A DNA stretch of 35,820 bases, taken from NCBI GenBank assembly GCA_021772565.1, contig JAJFLR010000048.1:1-35820 (forward strand), given 5' to 3'. The notes below the pieces were generated by a model. The model did not search any database. It was not told the origin of the DNA and worked only from the letters and a program-made list of their open reading frames with translations. Below, one piece after another: positions 14,413 through 24,613 of this stretch; the stretch's first letter is position 1, and each line of letters opens with the position of its first letter. Source of the stretch: Opitutales bacterium. Its GTDB lineage: Bacteria > Verrucomicrobiota > Verrucomicrobiia > Opitutales > JAJFLR01. The position numbers were made by a program, and so were the translations under genes.

Positions 14413-16755
14413 TCAGCCAGGAACATCTTTTAGCCAGTCAGCTAATTCTTGATTATTTTTAATCGAACAATAGTTTTGGTACTCTGATGACAACAGCTCA
14501 CGGTAAGACTTTTCGGCAAATCGTTTGCAATGTAGCAAAATCGAAGCTTTTTGTCCGGGTGCTCTAACGATCCTGCCTAAGGCCTGATTAACTTTAATCA
14601 TGCCAGGAATTTGATAGACTTGTTTAAATGCATCACTATTTAAATTTTTCATTTTGGCATCCTGAATAGCATTTACTTCCGGAAGTGCCGGGCCGACTAC
14701 AATTACGAGATTTGTTTTGCCTCCGAGGATATTGATGCTCTCGGAATAACCGCTACCCAGTACAAGCAATAAAACATTTGCACTGATCAAACTCGACTCG
14801 ATAAAATTATTTTGCTCTTGCAGATTTTTAATTCGTGGCTGTAGAGCTACACGCGTAAATGGACTAATTGCTTCAATGTAAGCTTTTACAGATTCTGCAT
14901 AGCGATATGACGGGAAAAATGTTACCACGGGTGTGTTTGAATAAATAGATGCCTGGTTAATAGTTTCTGCAGTTGTTTCATAATATTTTTTTCTTTCTGA
15001 AAAACGCGTGTTTATTCGAGTGTCTATGGCGACATTAAATGCTCCTTGACGCCAGTCAGCCTCAGCCTGAATTGTTTCAATAGAAATTTCTGAAGTGAGC
15101 CCACATGAACTTTTATAGTAGTGCATTGGTGATAAAGTTGCGGACATAAAAATAGTTTGTGCCAATTGTTTCAATTGATCTCCAATTTCCAGCGAAGCAT
15201 TGATACAGGTGAAATGTATTTTTTGTTTTTTTGCTGACCAAATAAGTTTATCGATTAAGGGGTTTTCCAGGAAATTTTTTATCTCAATAATTTCCCATAG
15301 TTTATCCATTGCTGCGGGAGTAAATAACTCGGCATTGAGATGAGTTTTTAGTAATAAATTAACGATAGGTTCTATTATTGCTAAAACTTCATACTCGAAA
15401 TTTAAATCAAACTCCTTTGATTCTTTGATACTATCGAGAGTATTTATCCAGTGACTCCATACCTGTAAAAATAATGCATCAGTATTTGCTAGTACCAATT
15501 CGTCATAAACAGAAATAGCATCATTGTAAGAAAAATTAAAAGAGTAGTTATTTGCGACTCTAGATGGAAAATTATGAGCTTCATCGATGATGACTAATGT
15601 TTGTTTTAAATCAAAGCCCGGTTGCTCAAGAAATATATTTCTACTACGGTGAGAAAATAGATAATTATAATCTCCAATCCATATTTCAGCAAAGGGTAGG
15701 GCGGCCCGGCTAATTTCGTAGGGGCAAACCCCAGAATTTATTCCTTTGGTCTTAATATCTTCAAGTTGTATTGTGCCCTCTTTGTAGAGTAAGGATGGTG
15801 CTATACCGGCGTCATTCCATTTTTCCTCAATGTTTGTTCTGCATCCGCCAACATCATCACAAGTGTGCAACAGTGATGCTATATTGTGTTCACTTTTGTT
15901 ACGCATTTGGAAATATTGAATACTGGTGTCATCGCCGATAATTGATTTGAGCTGCTCTGTAATTTGTAGTTGGCCGGTACTTTTGCTTGTTAGATAGATA
16001 CATCGATCAAAAATATTTTCACTTAATCTTTTTAACGCATAATCGAGAACTATGCCTGTCTTGCCATACCCTGTAGGGGCTTCAAAAAAAATAAACTCTT
16101 TATCGCAGGATATGGCGTTGAGTTTATTGATTGAAATTTCCTGACCGGTGCGCAGTTTTTTAAATACCGGTTTGTGTTTTAATTTTTTAAGTCGAAGATG
16201 TGAATTATTTTTCTCTTCGATAAAACTGTGGATTTTGTTTAATTGATTAGAAAATAATTTATGCCACAAATCATCGATTTCTATTTCCTGTTTAACACCA
16301 TCATTAATATTAACGAAAACCAAACTGCCCAAGATTGATTTATCTTTCAAGTCGTTAGATAGATTTGCCAGCTGCATATAAACTGCAAGTTGGGCAAAAT
16401 ATGCGGGATACTGGCGCGAAAGAATTTCATTTTCACAAGGCAGAGCTTTGCTTACGGTTTTAATTTCTTTGAGAATAATGTTGTCATCAAGTGTTTCAAT
16501 CTGGTCAATACGGCCTTGAATTTCATAACGCCAATTTTCATGGATATAATTTCCTGATAATTGATACTCGAAATTAATGTTTGAACAGGTTGATTGAGTT
16601 TCTATTTCATTTCGCAATTCCTGATGCCATTGTTGACCTACCTTTGCTCTCCATAGGTTGAAAGATGCTCCTCCAGAATCTGACGGGCCGATTTTAAACT
16701 CTGCAAATTCCCTGGCACTTGTCTTGACTGTTCTATTGAGCAAGTCGATTTTCAT
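14413..16755 (-). CDS. PD-(D/E)XK nuclease-XPD/DinG-like helicase fusion
   Basis: The 780-residue protein combines two activities. The N-terminal part (about 60-180) matches a RecB/Cas4-like nuclease fold: GRIDQI with Asp84, ILKEIKT with Glu97 and Lys99, then QYPAYFAQLAVYM. From about 205 it is a superfamily 2 helicase of the Rad3/XPD/DinG type: Walker A EAPTGYGKTG (225-234), DEAH (391-394), SATLSP (538-543) and motif VI QALGRIVRAPG (724-734). An insert after Walker A has Cys299, Cys305 and Cys344, like the Fe-S region of this family, but only three cysteines are obvious where four are usual. It likely unwinds and trims damaged or foreign DNA 5'-3'. It is encoded 3 bp after the MFS gene. Confidence 0.88.
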   Translation of the reverse strand: MKIDLLNRTVKTSAREFAEFKIGPSDSGGASFNLWRAKVGQQWHQELRNEIETQSTCSNINFEYQLSGNYIHENWRYEIQGRIDQIETLDDNIILKEIKTVSKALPCENEILSRQYPAYFAQLAVYMQLANLSNDLKDKSILGSLVFVNINDGVKQEIEIDDLWHKLFSNQLNKIHSFIEEKNNSHLRLKKLKHKPVFKKLRTGQEISINKLNAISCDKEFIFFEAPTGYGKTGIVLDYALKRLSENIFDRCIYLTSKSTGQLQITEQLKSIIGDDTSIQYFQMRNKSEHNIASLLHTCDDVGGCRTNIEEKWNDAGIAPSLLYKEGTIQLEDIKTKGINSGVCPYEISRAALPFAEIWIGDYNYLFSHRSRNIFLEQPGFDLKQTLVIIDEAHNFPSRVANNYSFNFSYNDAISVYDELVLANTDALFLQVWSHWINTLDSIKESKEFDLNFEYEVLAIIEPIVNLLLKTHLNAELFTPAAMDKLWEIIEIKNFLENPLIDKLIWSAKKQKIHFTCINASLEIGDQLKQLAQTIFMSATLSPMHYYKSSCGLTSEISIETIQAEADWRQGAFNVAIDTRINTRFSERKKYYETTAETINQASIYSNTPVVTFFPSYRYAESVKAYIEAISPFTRVALQPRIKNLQEQNNFIESSLISANVLLLVLGSGYSESINILGGKTNLVIVVGPALPEVNAIQDAKMKNLNSDAFKQVYQIPGMIKVNQALGRIVRAPGQKASILLHCKRFAEKSYRELLSSEYQNYCSIKNNQELADWLKDVPG

Positions 16756-16758
16756 TGA

Positions 16759-17967
16759 TTACTGAGTAGATACGTTACGTTTTCCGACAATGCCTCTCAA
16801 AGGAATAAATAAAATTGTAGCTAAGCCGACTAATGTTAGAGCAACCCAGCCGACAAAAACGGGGTGAGTCTTTGCCATAAGTGAATAAGCAACATAGGGT
16901 GCAACCAATCCACGCACACCGGTTGATCCGCTGTGAATACTCATATAGGCTGAAACTTTTTCCCGGTGTGCAATTTTCGTTACCCAAAGTTGCCATATTA
17001 TACTAAATCCACCCATAGAAAAACCAAATAACATCATACTAAAACCCATCACCCATATTTTTGATGTGAAGAAAAATATTAGAATTGCAAAGAGTAATAT
17101 TGAGTTTGTCATTATTTGGATGACAATCAAATTTAGTTTGTCGAATAGAATTCCCCAAAATTTTGTTGATAGTAAACTAAAAAATACCGGAATCGCTCCG
17201 AGAACTAACCCGATAGTCTCATTAGACGCATTCACATTATAGATTGGGTTTGTCATATACTCAAAACGCATGGGAATCATCATTAAATTTCCCATTCCCA
17301 TAATTGACCAACATAGAATTAATTGACCAAACATTTTATCTTTAAATATCAGATTGATATTTTTCAGTGGGTTAACAGTACTTTCAGGATGAAGCTTTTC
17401 CGTTGGAATTTTGAAAACTGCAAAGGCAGCCCCTAACGCCATACATGAACACAGTAACAATACTAGGCGAAAGTATTGCAAATTAATATCGAGTAATCGT
17501 CCACCAGTGTACGAAAAGGCAGCGACGACAATTCCGGAAATCAGGATAGTTGATGAAAGGCGTTTGCCTCGAATAGCTGAATTATAATTATTGGCATAGA
17601 TTTGAGTAGTAAGTGGAGCACATTGAGCTACTGACATCAGGGCTAGCATCATAAAAAAAGTATAGAGATACAGATTAGCTGAAAAAGCTGCAATGGCTAG
17701 GCAGAATGCAGAGACGGTTAAGTATAGAGCACACCCGCTTCCTGCTTTTAATTTCAACCTGGAGATAAGAATTAAAGTAAATGGAGCGAACAGTGCACCG
17801 ATTGGATAGGCAGCCGGAATATTACGTTTGATTTCTATCGGTGCGTTAAAAACACGTATGGCTATCAACAATGCAAAAGTATGCCAACAGGCGTCAATGG
17901 CTCCTGAGAATGAACCCCGAATTCTATCCCATTTATAGGTTTTGTCTGAAATTTCTGTTGGGGTCAT
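16759..17967 (-). CDS. MFS-family membrane transporter
   Basis: The 402-residue protein has about twelve hydrophobic segments in two halves with a cytoplasmic central loop (about 190-210, KIPTEKLHPESTVNP), the major facilitator layout. A loop with positive charges (NSAIRGKRLSS, about 131-141) follows segment four, and a segment rich in Gly, Phe and Met (MMLFGFSMGGFSIIWQLW) lies in the second half. I cannot name a substrate. It is transcribed ahead of the nuclease-helicase with only 3 bp between them, so the two are probably an operon although no functional link is known. It is an importer or exporter of a small solute in the inner membrane. Confidence 0.82.
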   Translation of the reverse strand: MTPTEISDKTYKWDRIRGSFSGAIDACWHTFALLIAIRVFNAPIEIKRNIPAAYPIGALFAPFTLILISRLKLKAGSGCALYLTVSAFCLAIAAFSANLYLYTFFMMLALMSVAQCAPLTTQIYANNYNSAIRGKRLSSTILISGIVVAAFSYTGGRLLDINLQYFRLVLLLCSCMALGAAFAVFKIPTEKLHPESTVNPLKNINLIFKDKMFGQLILCWSIMGMGNLMMIPMRFEYMTNPIYNVNASNETIGLVLGAIPVFFSLLSTKFWGILFDKLNLIVIQIMTNSILLFAILIFFFTSKIWVMGFSMMLFGFSMGGFSIIWQLWVTKIAHREKVSAYMSIHSGSTGVRGLVAPYVAYSLMAKTHPVFVGWVALTLVGLATILFIPLRGIVGKRNVSTQ

Positions 17968-18059
17968 GTAATGAGTTTTTGTATTTTATCTGAATTGACA
18001 GGTTTAATCACACTAATTTTTCAATGTGTCGAGAGATTGCTAATTCTAAAATTGTATAT

Positions 18060-18068
18060 TGTGGATAA
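18060..18068 (-). promoter_or_regulatory. Perfect DnaA-box match upstream of the CHRD gene
   Basis: TGTGGATAA reads as TTATCCACA on the minus strand, the exact consensus DnaA box. It stands alone, about 100 bp before the CHRD-protein start, so it may be a chance match or a DnaA titration or regulatory site. Confidence 0.25.
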
Positions 18069-18160
18069 TTTGTTAATAATATTGACAAATATTTCGATAT
18101 TATAATTAATAACACTGTAAACGTTAAACAATAATCATTAATTCAAACATTAAATTAAAT

Positions 18161-18781
18161 ATGAAAACAGGTATAATTATCACATTATTAATATCAATGG
18201 TAAGTTCATTAAACGCTGCGTTATATCAAATTGAACTATCACCGTCAGTTCCCGGACTAAATGAGGGCTCAAACCCCTACACAATAGATCATGCAGTAGG
18301 TCTTTCAGGAGCAAATGAAGCAACACCTAATGCGAGTAATGCTTTTGGTGATGCTAACGAAATAATATATGATGATGACAGCGGTGAATTGTTTTTTGAC
18401 TTTGAATATGGGAGTGACTTTTTTGGTACCGGGACTGATTTAACGTCCGACTGGACAGCCACTCACATACACGGACCTGGAGGAGTCAATGCGCCATCAC
18501 CTAACATGGGAGGAGATGTAATATTTAATTTAGCCGGCGATCACACACCGGGTTCATCAGCATTAACTGGGTCTTTTTTTGGATCTGTAACTTTAGATGC
18601 TACAAATGAAGGGCTTTTATTTGATAATGCCTTATACATTAATATTCACTCGACAAATTTTACTAGTGGTGAAATTCGTGGACAACTGATACCTACCGAG
18701 GTTATTCCGGAGCCTAACACTTATGGCTTTATTATGGGATTAATAACGTTTGGTATATTGATCATTAGAAAAAGAAATTAA
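18161..18781 (+). CDS. CHRD-domain secreted protein with PEP-CTERM tail
   Basis: The 206-residue protein has a signal peptide (MKTGIIITLLISMVSSLNAA), a CHRD domain spanning about 45-178 and a C-terminal sorting tail. CHRD features include FDFEYG, THIHGPGG (101-108) and NIHSTNFTSGEIRGQLIP (161-178); the last is the most recognisable part. The tail is IPEPNTYG (182-189), hydrophobic FIMGLITFGILII, then RKRN, a classical PEP-CTERM. It should be exported and processed by an exosortase; two lie at 5204-8104. The role of bacterial CHRD proteins at the cell surface is not well defined. The upstream region contains TTGACA and TATAAT words but with only 13 bp between. A terminator lies at 18921-18960. 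Confidence 0.88.
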   Translation: MKTGIIITLLISMVSSLNAALYQIELSPSVPGLNEGSNPYTIDHAVGLSGANEATPNASNAFGDANEIIYDDDSGELFFDFEYGSDFFGTGTDLTSDWTATHIHGPGGVNAPSPNMGGDVIFNLAGDHTPGSSALTGSFFGSVTLDATNEGLLFDNALYINIHSTNFTSGEIRGQLIPTEVIPEPNTYGFIMGLITFGILIIRKRN

Positions 18782-18920
18782 GGACTTTATTTGTAATCAC
18801 ACAGCAAGATTATATTTTCTGCATATTGAAAATTAAGATTGAGATTCAACAATTATAGTTTGGGTAAATAAAGATAATATTAATTACTAAGCTGAGTAGT
18901 TATATTATTATTAAAATCGC

Positions 18921-18960
18921 AAGAGGGACCGGAAAGTAATTTACTACCGGTTCCTTTTAA
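18921..18960 (+). terminator. Rho-independent terminator between convergent genes
   Basis: AGGGACCGGAAAGTAA pairs with TTTACTACCGGTTCCT to make a long GC-containing stem, followed by TTTTAATTTT. It lies between the convergent CHRD gene (plus) and hybrid kinase (minus). The T-tail favours ending plus-strand transcription; the stem may also slow the opposite strand. Confidence 0.8.
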
Positions 18961-18969
18961 TTTTATAAT

Positions 18970-21780
18970 TTAGTGTTTAGCAGCATTAGCTATAGTGACC
19001 CATTTATTAATAACTCTTGTTAATTCTGCAGGTTTAATAGGCTTTGTGATATAATCATTCATTCCCGCATTTAAACATCTTTCACGATCTCCCTTCATTG
19101 CATGAGCAGTCATTGCAACTATCGGTGTTTCTTTATTTTGTGAAATATCGTTTGACCTGATTTCTTGTGTAGCGACTAATCCGTCCATTACCGGCATTTG
19201 AACATCCATTAAAATAATATCATATCTTTTATAAGATACAGCTTCTACAGCTATTTTACCATTTTCGGCTATATCGATTTTGTGGCCAATTTTACTGAGA
19301 ATCTTTATTGCAACCATTCTGTTTACTTCATTATCCTCAACCAGTAAAACGTTCGATTTGAAACTGGATTCAGACAAAACACTAAATGGTGCTCGACTAT
19401 CTTTTGACTGAAATTCAGCAGAGAAACCGGTTAATAAATTATATATTGAATCCAATAATAATTTATGTCTAACTGGTTTATTGAGGCAAATTTTGCAGCC
19501 TAGTTTTTTAAATTCTCTTGTTAGGGGTACATTGTCTACGGAGGTTAACACGATGATTGGATGATCGGTATAAGCCTCGTTTGCGATGATAGATTTGTAG
19601 AGAGTCAGGCCATCCATTTCCGGCATGTGGTAGTCAATAATTGTCAAATCAAAATTCTTGTTTTGATCAACTGCTCTATCCAAAAGACCAATAGTTTCAA
19701 GTGGATTGGTAGCCTGGGTAACCAAACAATTATAAGAAGTTAAAATATTATTGAGGATATCAAGATTAGTTTTGTTATCATCGATAATTAATATTCTCTT
19801 ACCATTTAAACTATTATTCAGCTTTTTTAGTTCTGAGTCCGGCAGTAATTTTTCTGATTTAGGAAAAGTAATTTTAAACCAAAATTTGCTCCCTTTTCCG
19901 ACTTCACTGGTGACGCCCATTTTACCCTTCATCAGGTTGACTAGTTTATTTGATATTGTCAGGCCGAGACCGGTTCCGCCAAATTTTCGAGTGGTGGATG
20001 TATCTGCTTGAATAAAACTATCAAATATTATACCGAGGCGATCTTTAGCTATTCCGATTCCTGTATCACTTACAGAAAATAATAATGTTATAAATTTATC
20101 ATTTTCATTTATTAGATCCACACGAGTATCAACAGAACCCTTATCAGTAAATTTTACTGCATTACTGCACAGATTGACAATAATTTGATGTATACGTTCA
20201 GGATCTCCAATTAAATGATTTTTTATCCGGGGATCTGTGAAGGTAGTGCACTCAATGTTCTTTTCATTAGCACTTGGAACAATTAAGTCAACTGAACTTT
20301 CAATGATATCCTGTACATCAAACGCAACTTCTTCCAAATCAAGTTTACCGGATTCTATTTTCGATAAATCCAAAATATGATTTATTAAGACTAATAGTGA
20401 GTCTCCGGCATTTTTAACTGTCTTTAAAAATTCTTTTTGTTCACGATTCAGTTCAGTTTCTAATAATAATCCGGTTAGGCCAATAATTGCATTCATCGGT
20501 GTTCTAATTTCATGACTCATATTAGCCAAGAAAATACTCTTTGTATTAGTAGCATTTTCAGCAGATACTCTTAATTTTTCAGAAACATGTAAGGCAGTTT
20601 TAGTTTCTTGTGCGGAGTTTTTGGCATTTTTGAGTGCAGCTTCTAATTTTGCCGTCGAGCCACTTAATTCGCGATTCATTTCATTAATTGACGCGGCTAA
20701 TTCTCCAATTTCATCATCTGATTCAATTTCAATATGATTTGAGAAATCACCTTGGGTTATTGAATTAGCAACTTTTGTAACGCGCCTGATTGGTTGACTG
20801 ATTCTTTTGGCAAATTGATTAGCCAATATCATTACTATGAAAATTAAAATTATACATAAGATGATGAACTTGTACTGCAGTGTAACTAATGGGGCAAATG
20901 CAGTAGCTAAATCATGAACGACTAACACTTTCCATTCCAGACCATCGAAACTGTCATATCCACTTGATTTAGCATAACTGATTAAGTATTCTAAATCATT
21001 TGATAAATTAGATGTAATAAATCCTGAGCGATCTTCAACTGTATCGGTGATACTGAAGATTTCCTGAACAATTCCTGAATCAATAATGTTTTCATCATTT
21101 AAATTATTTAAATTATAATACAAAGCATTGTTGAAATTATTGATGAGAAATATGGCGATTTTACTTGGATTGTTCTGATCCGGATTAATGATACTTTTTG
21201 TGATTTTATCAATTTCATTCCAATTTAGAAATGCAACCAAATGACCAATCGTTTTATTTGAGTTATTCTTTAAAGATTTGATAGGTGTTGAAACAGCTAT
21301 TGTATGTTCTGCGGATGATAGGTCATTATATTCAATGTCCGATATTTTAGTTGCAGACTCTTTCATTATTTCACTCAACCATGCAGAACTTTTGTGATTT
21401 TTATGTATAGAATTAGGGTCACTCGATGCGATAATTTCCCCTTCCATATTAAAGCAATACAAAGATGAGTATAATTTGAAATTCTTCTGCAAATTGGTTA
21501 AGCTTTCATTAATCTTACCATACGGATCATCACTGGCCACCTCCTGCATGATTTCATTAACAGCCAAAGCTTGAATTTCTTCTTTTGAGAAAAATAAAAA
21601 TCGATCAATATTATCGATTGTTTGAACGGATATCCTCTCAAAACTTTGGCCGATATTTTCCCTTAGATTCGATCTGCCTTTAAAATATGTTAATAGCGAA
21701 ATAATTATAGCCGGTACTAAAGCAACGAATAGCAATAATAACATCAATTTTCTTTGAATCGAAAACTTTTTAGACATCAT
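18970..21780 (-). CDS. Membrane hybrid histidine kinase, double receiver
   Basis: This 936-residue sensor is anchored by two membrane segments (about 11-32 and 303-322) flanking an extracytoplasmic region of about 270 residues, probably a double Cache-type ligand domain. Then come HAMP (about 323-378, [12 protein letters not shown]), a coiled coil, the kinase core with [18 protein letters not shown] (His423), the N box [12 protein letters not shown] (538-549), G1 SDTGIGI (571-577), the F box and GGTGLGL (601-607), and two receivers. Receiver 1 has DD (667-668), Asp716 and Lys768; receiver 2 has ED (815-816), Asp859 and Lys913. It looks catalytically complete. There is no histidine phosphotransfer domain, so a separate one should connect it to an output. 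It lies 91 bp downstream of the UDP-sugar pyrophosphorylase gene on the same strand. Confidence 0.94.
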   Translation of the reverse strand: MMSKKFSIQRKLMLLLLFVALVPAIIISLLTYFKGRSNLRENIGQSFERISVQTIDNIDRFLFFSKEEIQALAVNEIMQEVASDDPYGKINESLTNLQKNFKLYSSLYCFNMEGEIIASSDPNSIHKNHKSSAWLSEIMKESATKISDIEYNDLSSAEHTIAVSTPIKSLKNNSNKTIGHLVAFLNWNEIDKITKSIINPDQNNPSKIAIFLINNFNNALYYNLNNLNDENIIDSGIVQEIFSITDTVEDRSGFITSNLSNDLEYLISYAKSSGYDSFDGLEWKVLVVHDLATAFAPLVTLQYKFIILCIILIFIVMILANQFAKRISQPIRRVTKVANSITQGDFSNHIEIESDDEIGELAASINEMNRELSGSTAKLEAALKNAKNSAQETKTALHVSEKLRVSAENATNTKSIFLANMSHEIRTPMNAIIGLTGLLLETELNREQKEFLKTVKNAGDSLLVLINHILDLSKIESGKLDLEEVAFDVQDIIESSVDLIVPSANEKNIECTTFTDPRIKNHLIGDPERIHQIIVNLCSNAVKFTDKGSVDTRVDLINENDKFITLLFSVSDTGIGIAKDRLGIIFDSFIQADTSTTRKFGGTGLGLTISNKLVNLMKGKMGVTSEVGKGSKFWFKITFPKSEKLLPDSELKKLNNSLNGKRILIIDDNKTNLDILNNILTSYNCLVTQATNPLETIGLLDRAVDQNKNFDLTIIDYHMPEMDGLTLYKSIIANEAYTDHPIIVLTSVDNVPLTREFKKLGCKICLNKPVRHKLLLDSIYNLLTGFSAEFQSKDSRAPFSVLSESSFKSNVLLVEDNEVNRMVAIKILSKIGHKIDIAENGKIAVEAVSYKRYDIILMDVQMPVMDGLVATQEIRSNDISQNKETPIVAMTAHAMKGDRERCLNAGMNDYITKPIKPAELTRVINKWVTIANAAKH

Positions 21781-21871
21781 TTGTTTGGCTGCATTTTTTT
21801 TGTTATGTAATACTGGTAATCCTAAACCTTAAAATCTTATACTTAATGTATATAGATGAATAGATTATTTA

Positions 21872-23299
21872 TCAATTTTCTAAGTATAATCCATCTACAA
21901 TTTCAGGTTTATTCAGTAGTGATTCCCATTTAGTTTTGAACGAACTAAAACTGTCAGCAAATAGCGGACTAATTTCAAACTTAATTTTTGTATCTTCGTT
22001 TTCATGGAAATTTACACCTACAGATTTTAGCCATGCGATCCATTGCTTTAGCTGATCCTCCTGACAAGTCTTGAGAGAATCACTGCCCTCCGCATTTTTT
22101 ACCGGGCTGAATTCATCTTGGCGCAAGGTTTCAAGCACAATCGGATTTTTGGCAATAGGCAGAGCATCAAAGACAAACATTTCAAATTTTATTCCATTTG
22201 GTTGCTTCGGTTTGTAATCCGAACCATCTGCGGCGATAGTATTAATTTTCTTATCTGCTCGATGAAAGGGCATCCGGAATATTTCACTATCTCCGTGGCC
22301 TATTTTTTTTGCAAAATCTCTTGAAATAATGTGTATGGCAATGCTCCCAGCCTGGTATAGAAGTTCGCCTGAATTATCTCGTTCATTTATCAAAGCATCG
22401 GGCATATCACTGTATTCTATAACTGATGTTCGATTATCAATGTCAGTAAAGATTCCAACTTTTTCACTAGCATCCACTTTTTTCACCATTTTACTGGACA
22501 TATCTGAATTATTGATCAGGTGAAATCCAATAAAAGCTGGGTCAATACAATGGACAATTGGGTTATCTACCTGGAAGTAACTAATTATATCGCAATTTAA
22601 ATCTTCCATCTGCTTAATTGCACCGCTTCTACATAATGCTCGAAATGAACCTCCATGACCATCCGGACTCATCGAAATTGTACTTTTATTCTGGAGCATT
22701 ATTTTCCCATTTTTATCAACAGATGGCATTCGGCCTTGTATTACAAAATTAACAGTATTTTTATTGAGCCCAAAATAATTATTTTTTTCAAAAAAATCTA
22801 CAGTTTGATTATTATTAGCGTGACTAGTCATGATAAACCATGGGATTGAACAATTATAACGTCTGTTAGCAGCCAATATTTTTTCTGAAAATATTTGAAA
22901 TAATGTTTTATCGGATACAATACCTACTGGGAAAGTTCCTTTGGGGCCATCAAATCCAAGACGAGTTCCTTGTCCGCCAGCAACAGTAAATGCGGCAACA
23001 CGGCCTGCGCTTATGGCCTCAATCCCATATTCAATAGCAGATTTCCAGGATTTATCAGCTTCAATTTTATCAGGTCTGGGAATAAATTGGGCTGGTTTTA
23101 TTTTTGACAATTCTAACGAATGAGTTTCTTCACAAGTAATGTGCTCATCAATTAACTGAGACACCTCATTCAGGTCAATTTCAGAGGCTTGCAACAATAG
23201 CTTCTCTCTCAACGGACTACTCAGCTCATCCCAATATTGAAATACATGACTTTGGTTTTCTTCAGAATATTTTTCTTTTATAGTATTATAGTCAAGCAT
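21872..23299 (-). CDS. UDP-sugar pyrophosphorylase (eukaryote-type UAP/UDPGP family)
   Basis: The 475-residue enzyme should make a UDP-sugar, probably UDP-N-acetylglucosamine or UDP-glucose, from UTP and the sugar 1-phosphate in the cytoplasm. It has the family UTP loop AGGQGTRLGFDGPKGTFPVG (107-126), the middle motif MSPDGHGGSF (210-219), and YFQVDNPIVH (241-250) before the metal-binding region. This matches the long eukaryotic-like class rather than bacterial GlmU or GalU. It ends a run with ribF and the FtsB-like gene (41-bp gap), suggesting a role in cell-envelope precursor supply. I lean towards the GlcNAc-1-P specificity but cannot settle it from motifs. Confidence 0.88.
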   Translation of the reverse strand: MLDYNTIKEKYSEENQSHVFQYWDELSSPLREKLLLQASEIDLNEVSQLIDEHITCEETHSLELSKIKPAQFIPRPDKIEADKSWKSAIEYGIEAISAGRVAAFTVAGGQGTRLGFDGPKGTFPVGIVSDKTLFQIFSEKILAANRRYNCSIPWFIMTSHANNNQTVDFFEKNNYFGLNKNTVNFVIQGRMPSVDKNGKIMLQNKSTISMSPDGHGGSFRALCRSGAIKQMEDLNCDIISYFQVDNPIVHCIDPAFIGFHLINNSDMSSKMVKKVDASEKVGIFTDIDNRTSVIEYSDMPDALINERDNSGELLYQAGSIAIHIISRDFAKKIGHGDSEIFRMPFHRADKKINTIAADGSDYKPKQPNGIKFEMFVFDALPIAKNPIVLETLRQDEFSPVKNAEGSDSLKTCQEDQLKQWIAWLKSVGVNFHENEDTKIKFEISPLFADSFSSFKTKWESLLNKPEIVDGLYLEN

Positions 23300-23340
23300 C
23301 TGGCTTACTATATTGAATAATTATCGTTATTTCGAGAAAA

Positions 23341-23622
23341 TTATTCAAATCGAAAAACTCTCTCATCTGGTCTGATGTAACCCAATTTCCGTTTAACAAT
23401 TTTTTCTAAAAAAACACTATTATTTCTCAAAAGTCTATAGTAACGTTCTTTTTGCACTAATTCTTTTTGCACTAACTCAAGTTTGGTACGCATATCAGCT
23501 TCTCGGTTTAAAAAATAACTTAAGTCATCTTGAGCTTGCCACACTGAGTAACTTATAAATCCGATAAAAACTAACAATAAACCAAAGAGTGAATAGAGTG
23601 CAGTTTTAGCTAACCGATACAT
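23341..23622 (-). CDS. FtsB/DivIC-like septum formation protein
   Basis: The 93-residue protein has one N-terminal membrane segment (about 9-29, ALYSLFGLLLVFIGFISYSV) followed by a coiled coil (about 34-65, rich in Glu, Leu, Lys and Arg) and a short basic C-terminal part with RKLGYIRPDERVFRFE. This is the architecture of the FtsB/DivIC family, bitopic division proteins that join FtsL and FtsQ at the septum. The GYIRPDE-type ending is characteristic. It lies between ribF (52-bp gap) and the UDP-sugar pyrophosphorylase (41-bp gap) on the same strand. Identification rests on architecture and the tail motif; a generic single-pass protein is possible. Confidence 0.78.
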   Translation of the reverse strand: MYRLAKTALYSLFGLLLVFIGFISYSVWQAQDDLSYFLNREADMRTKLELVQKELVQKERYYRLLRNNSVFLEKIVKRKLGYIRPDERVFRFE

Positions 23623-23674
23623 AATAATTATTAAATTTTTGAAATCCTGACTGGATATAAAACAACATATTAAA

Positions 23675-24613
23675 TTATTTCAATAGTTTTTTTGCTCTTT
23701 CTTTGTCTAATATGATTTGCTCTTTTAATTCATCAATCGATGAAAACTTTTTTTCCGGTCTTAAAAAATTATGAAACTCAACGAATACTGAGTCACCGTT
23801 ATTTAATTTCATATCTTTAAATAAATGAATTTCCAATAACGGTTGGGTTTCATCATTCACAGTAGGTCTCAGTCCATAGTTAGCTACTCCACCAATGTTT
23901 ATACTCCCATCTTTAATTCCAACTGTAACAGCATAAACTCCATATTTTGGTTTTAGTTCCGGTGTCCAGTCCAGGTTAATTGTACTAAATCCAATGGTTT
24001 TACCCAATCCTTTTCCAGATATTATGCTACCTTTACAGTAATACGTGTAGCCTAGTAGAGAGTTAACTAACTCCATATTTCCATTCAAAATTTCATTGCG
24101 GATTCTAGTGCTGCTGATAGGTTCACCATTAAATTTGATCCGCTCCAAGCTAATAGCCGAAATATCATAATTCGCAGCCTCAGAGATCAGATTGCCAATA
24201 TTTCCAATCCTGCCTTTCCCATAACGAAAATTTTCACCTACATAAATTGATTTTAGGGTGGGTAAAGATTTTTTTAGAAATGGTATGAATTCTGAAGAAT
24301 TTATGGTCGCAAATTTTTGATCAAATTTTTTTAGAATAATTAAATCTATACCCATTTTAAAAATAATTTGAGATTTAATTTCGTTACACATGATTAGTCG
24401 GGTATAGTTATCTTTGTTTAAGATTTTACTCGGGTGTGGCCAAAATGTTAGTACAGCTGAAACCGCACTTTTCACTCTTGCAGATCTGACTGCAGATTCT
24501 ATGACAGCATGGTGCCCTAAGTGTACCCCATCAAACATACCAATAGCCAGATGAAGTGAACGCCCTTCAAGATTTGCTTCGCTAAATCTATTTATAGTGG
24601 CAGGAAATTTCAT
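23675..24613 (-). CDS. ribF: Bifunctional riboflavin kinase/FAD synthetase
   Basis: The 312-residue enzyme phosphorylates riboflavin to FMN and adenylates FMN to FAD. The N-terminal nucleotidyltransferase half has [11 protein letters not shown] (25-35, ATP-binding) and SSTRIR (167-172); the C-terminal kinase half has [17 protein letters not shown] (200-216), KYGVYAVTV and [11 protein letters not shown] (242-252), and the catalytic Glu in LLEIHLF. The length is standard. Its ATG overlaps the truB stop by 4 bp (ATGA), so the two are translationally coupled. It is the usual neighbour of truB in many bacteria. Confidence 0.96.
   Translation of the reverse strand: MKFPATINRFSEANLEGRSLHLAIGMFDGVHLGHHAVIESAVRSARVKSAVSAVLTFWPHPSKILNKDNYTRLIMCNEIKSQIIFKMGIDLIILKKFDQKFATINSSEFIPFLKKSLPTLKSIYVGENFRYGKGRIGNIGNLISEAANYDISAISLERIKFNGEPISSTRIRNEILNGNMELVNSLLGYTYYCKGSIISGKGLGKTIGFSTINLDWTPELKPKYGVYAVTVGIKDGSINIGGVANYGLRPTVNDETQPLLEIHLFKDMKLNNGDSVFVEFHNFLRPEKKFSSIDELKEQIILDKERAKKLLK

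Noticed and set aside
18081-18103. Sigma-70 promoter TTGACA...TATAAT upstream of the CHRD gene
   Set aside because: Spacing between the boxes is only 13 bp, well below the usual 16-18; kept only as a remark.
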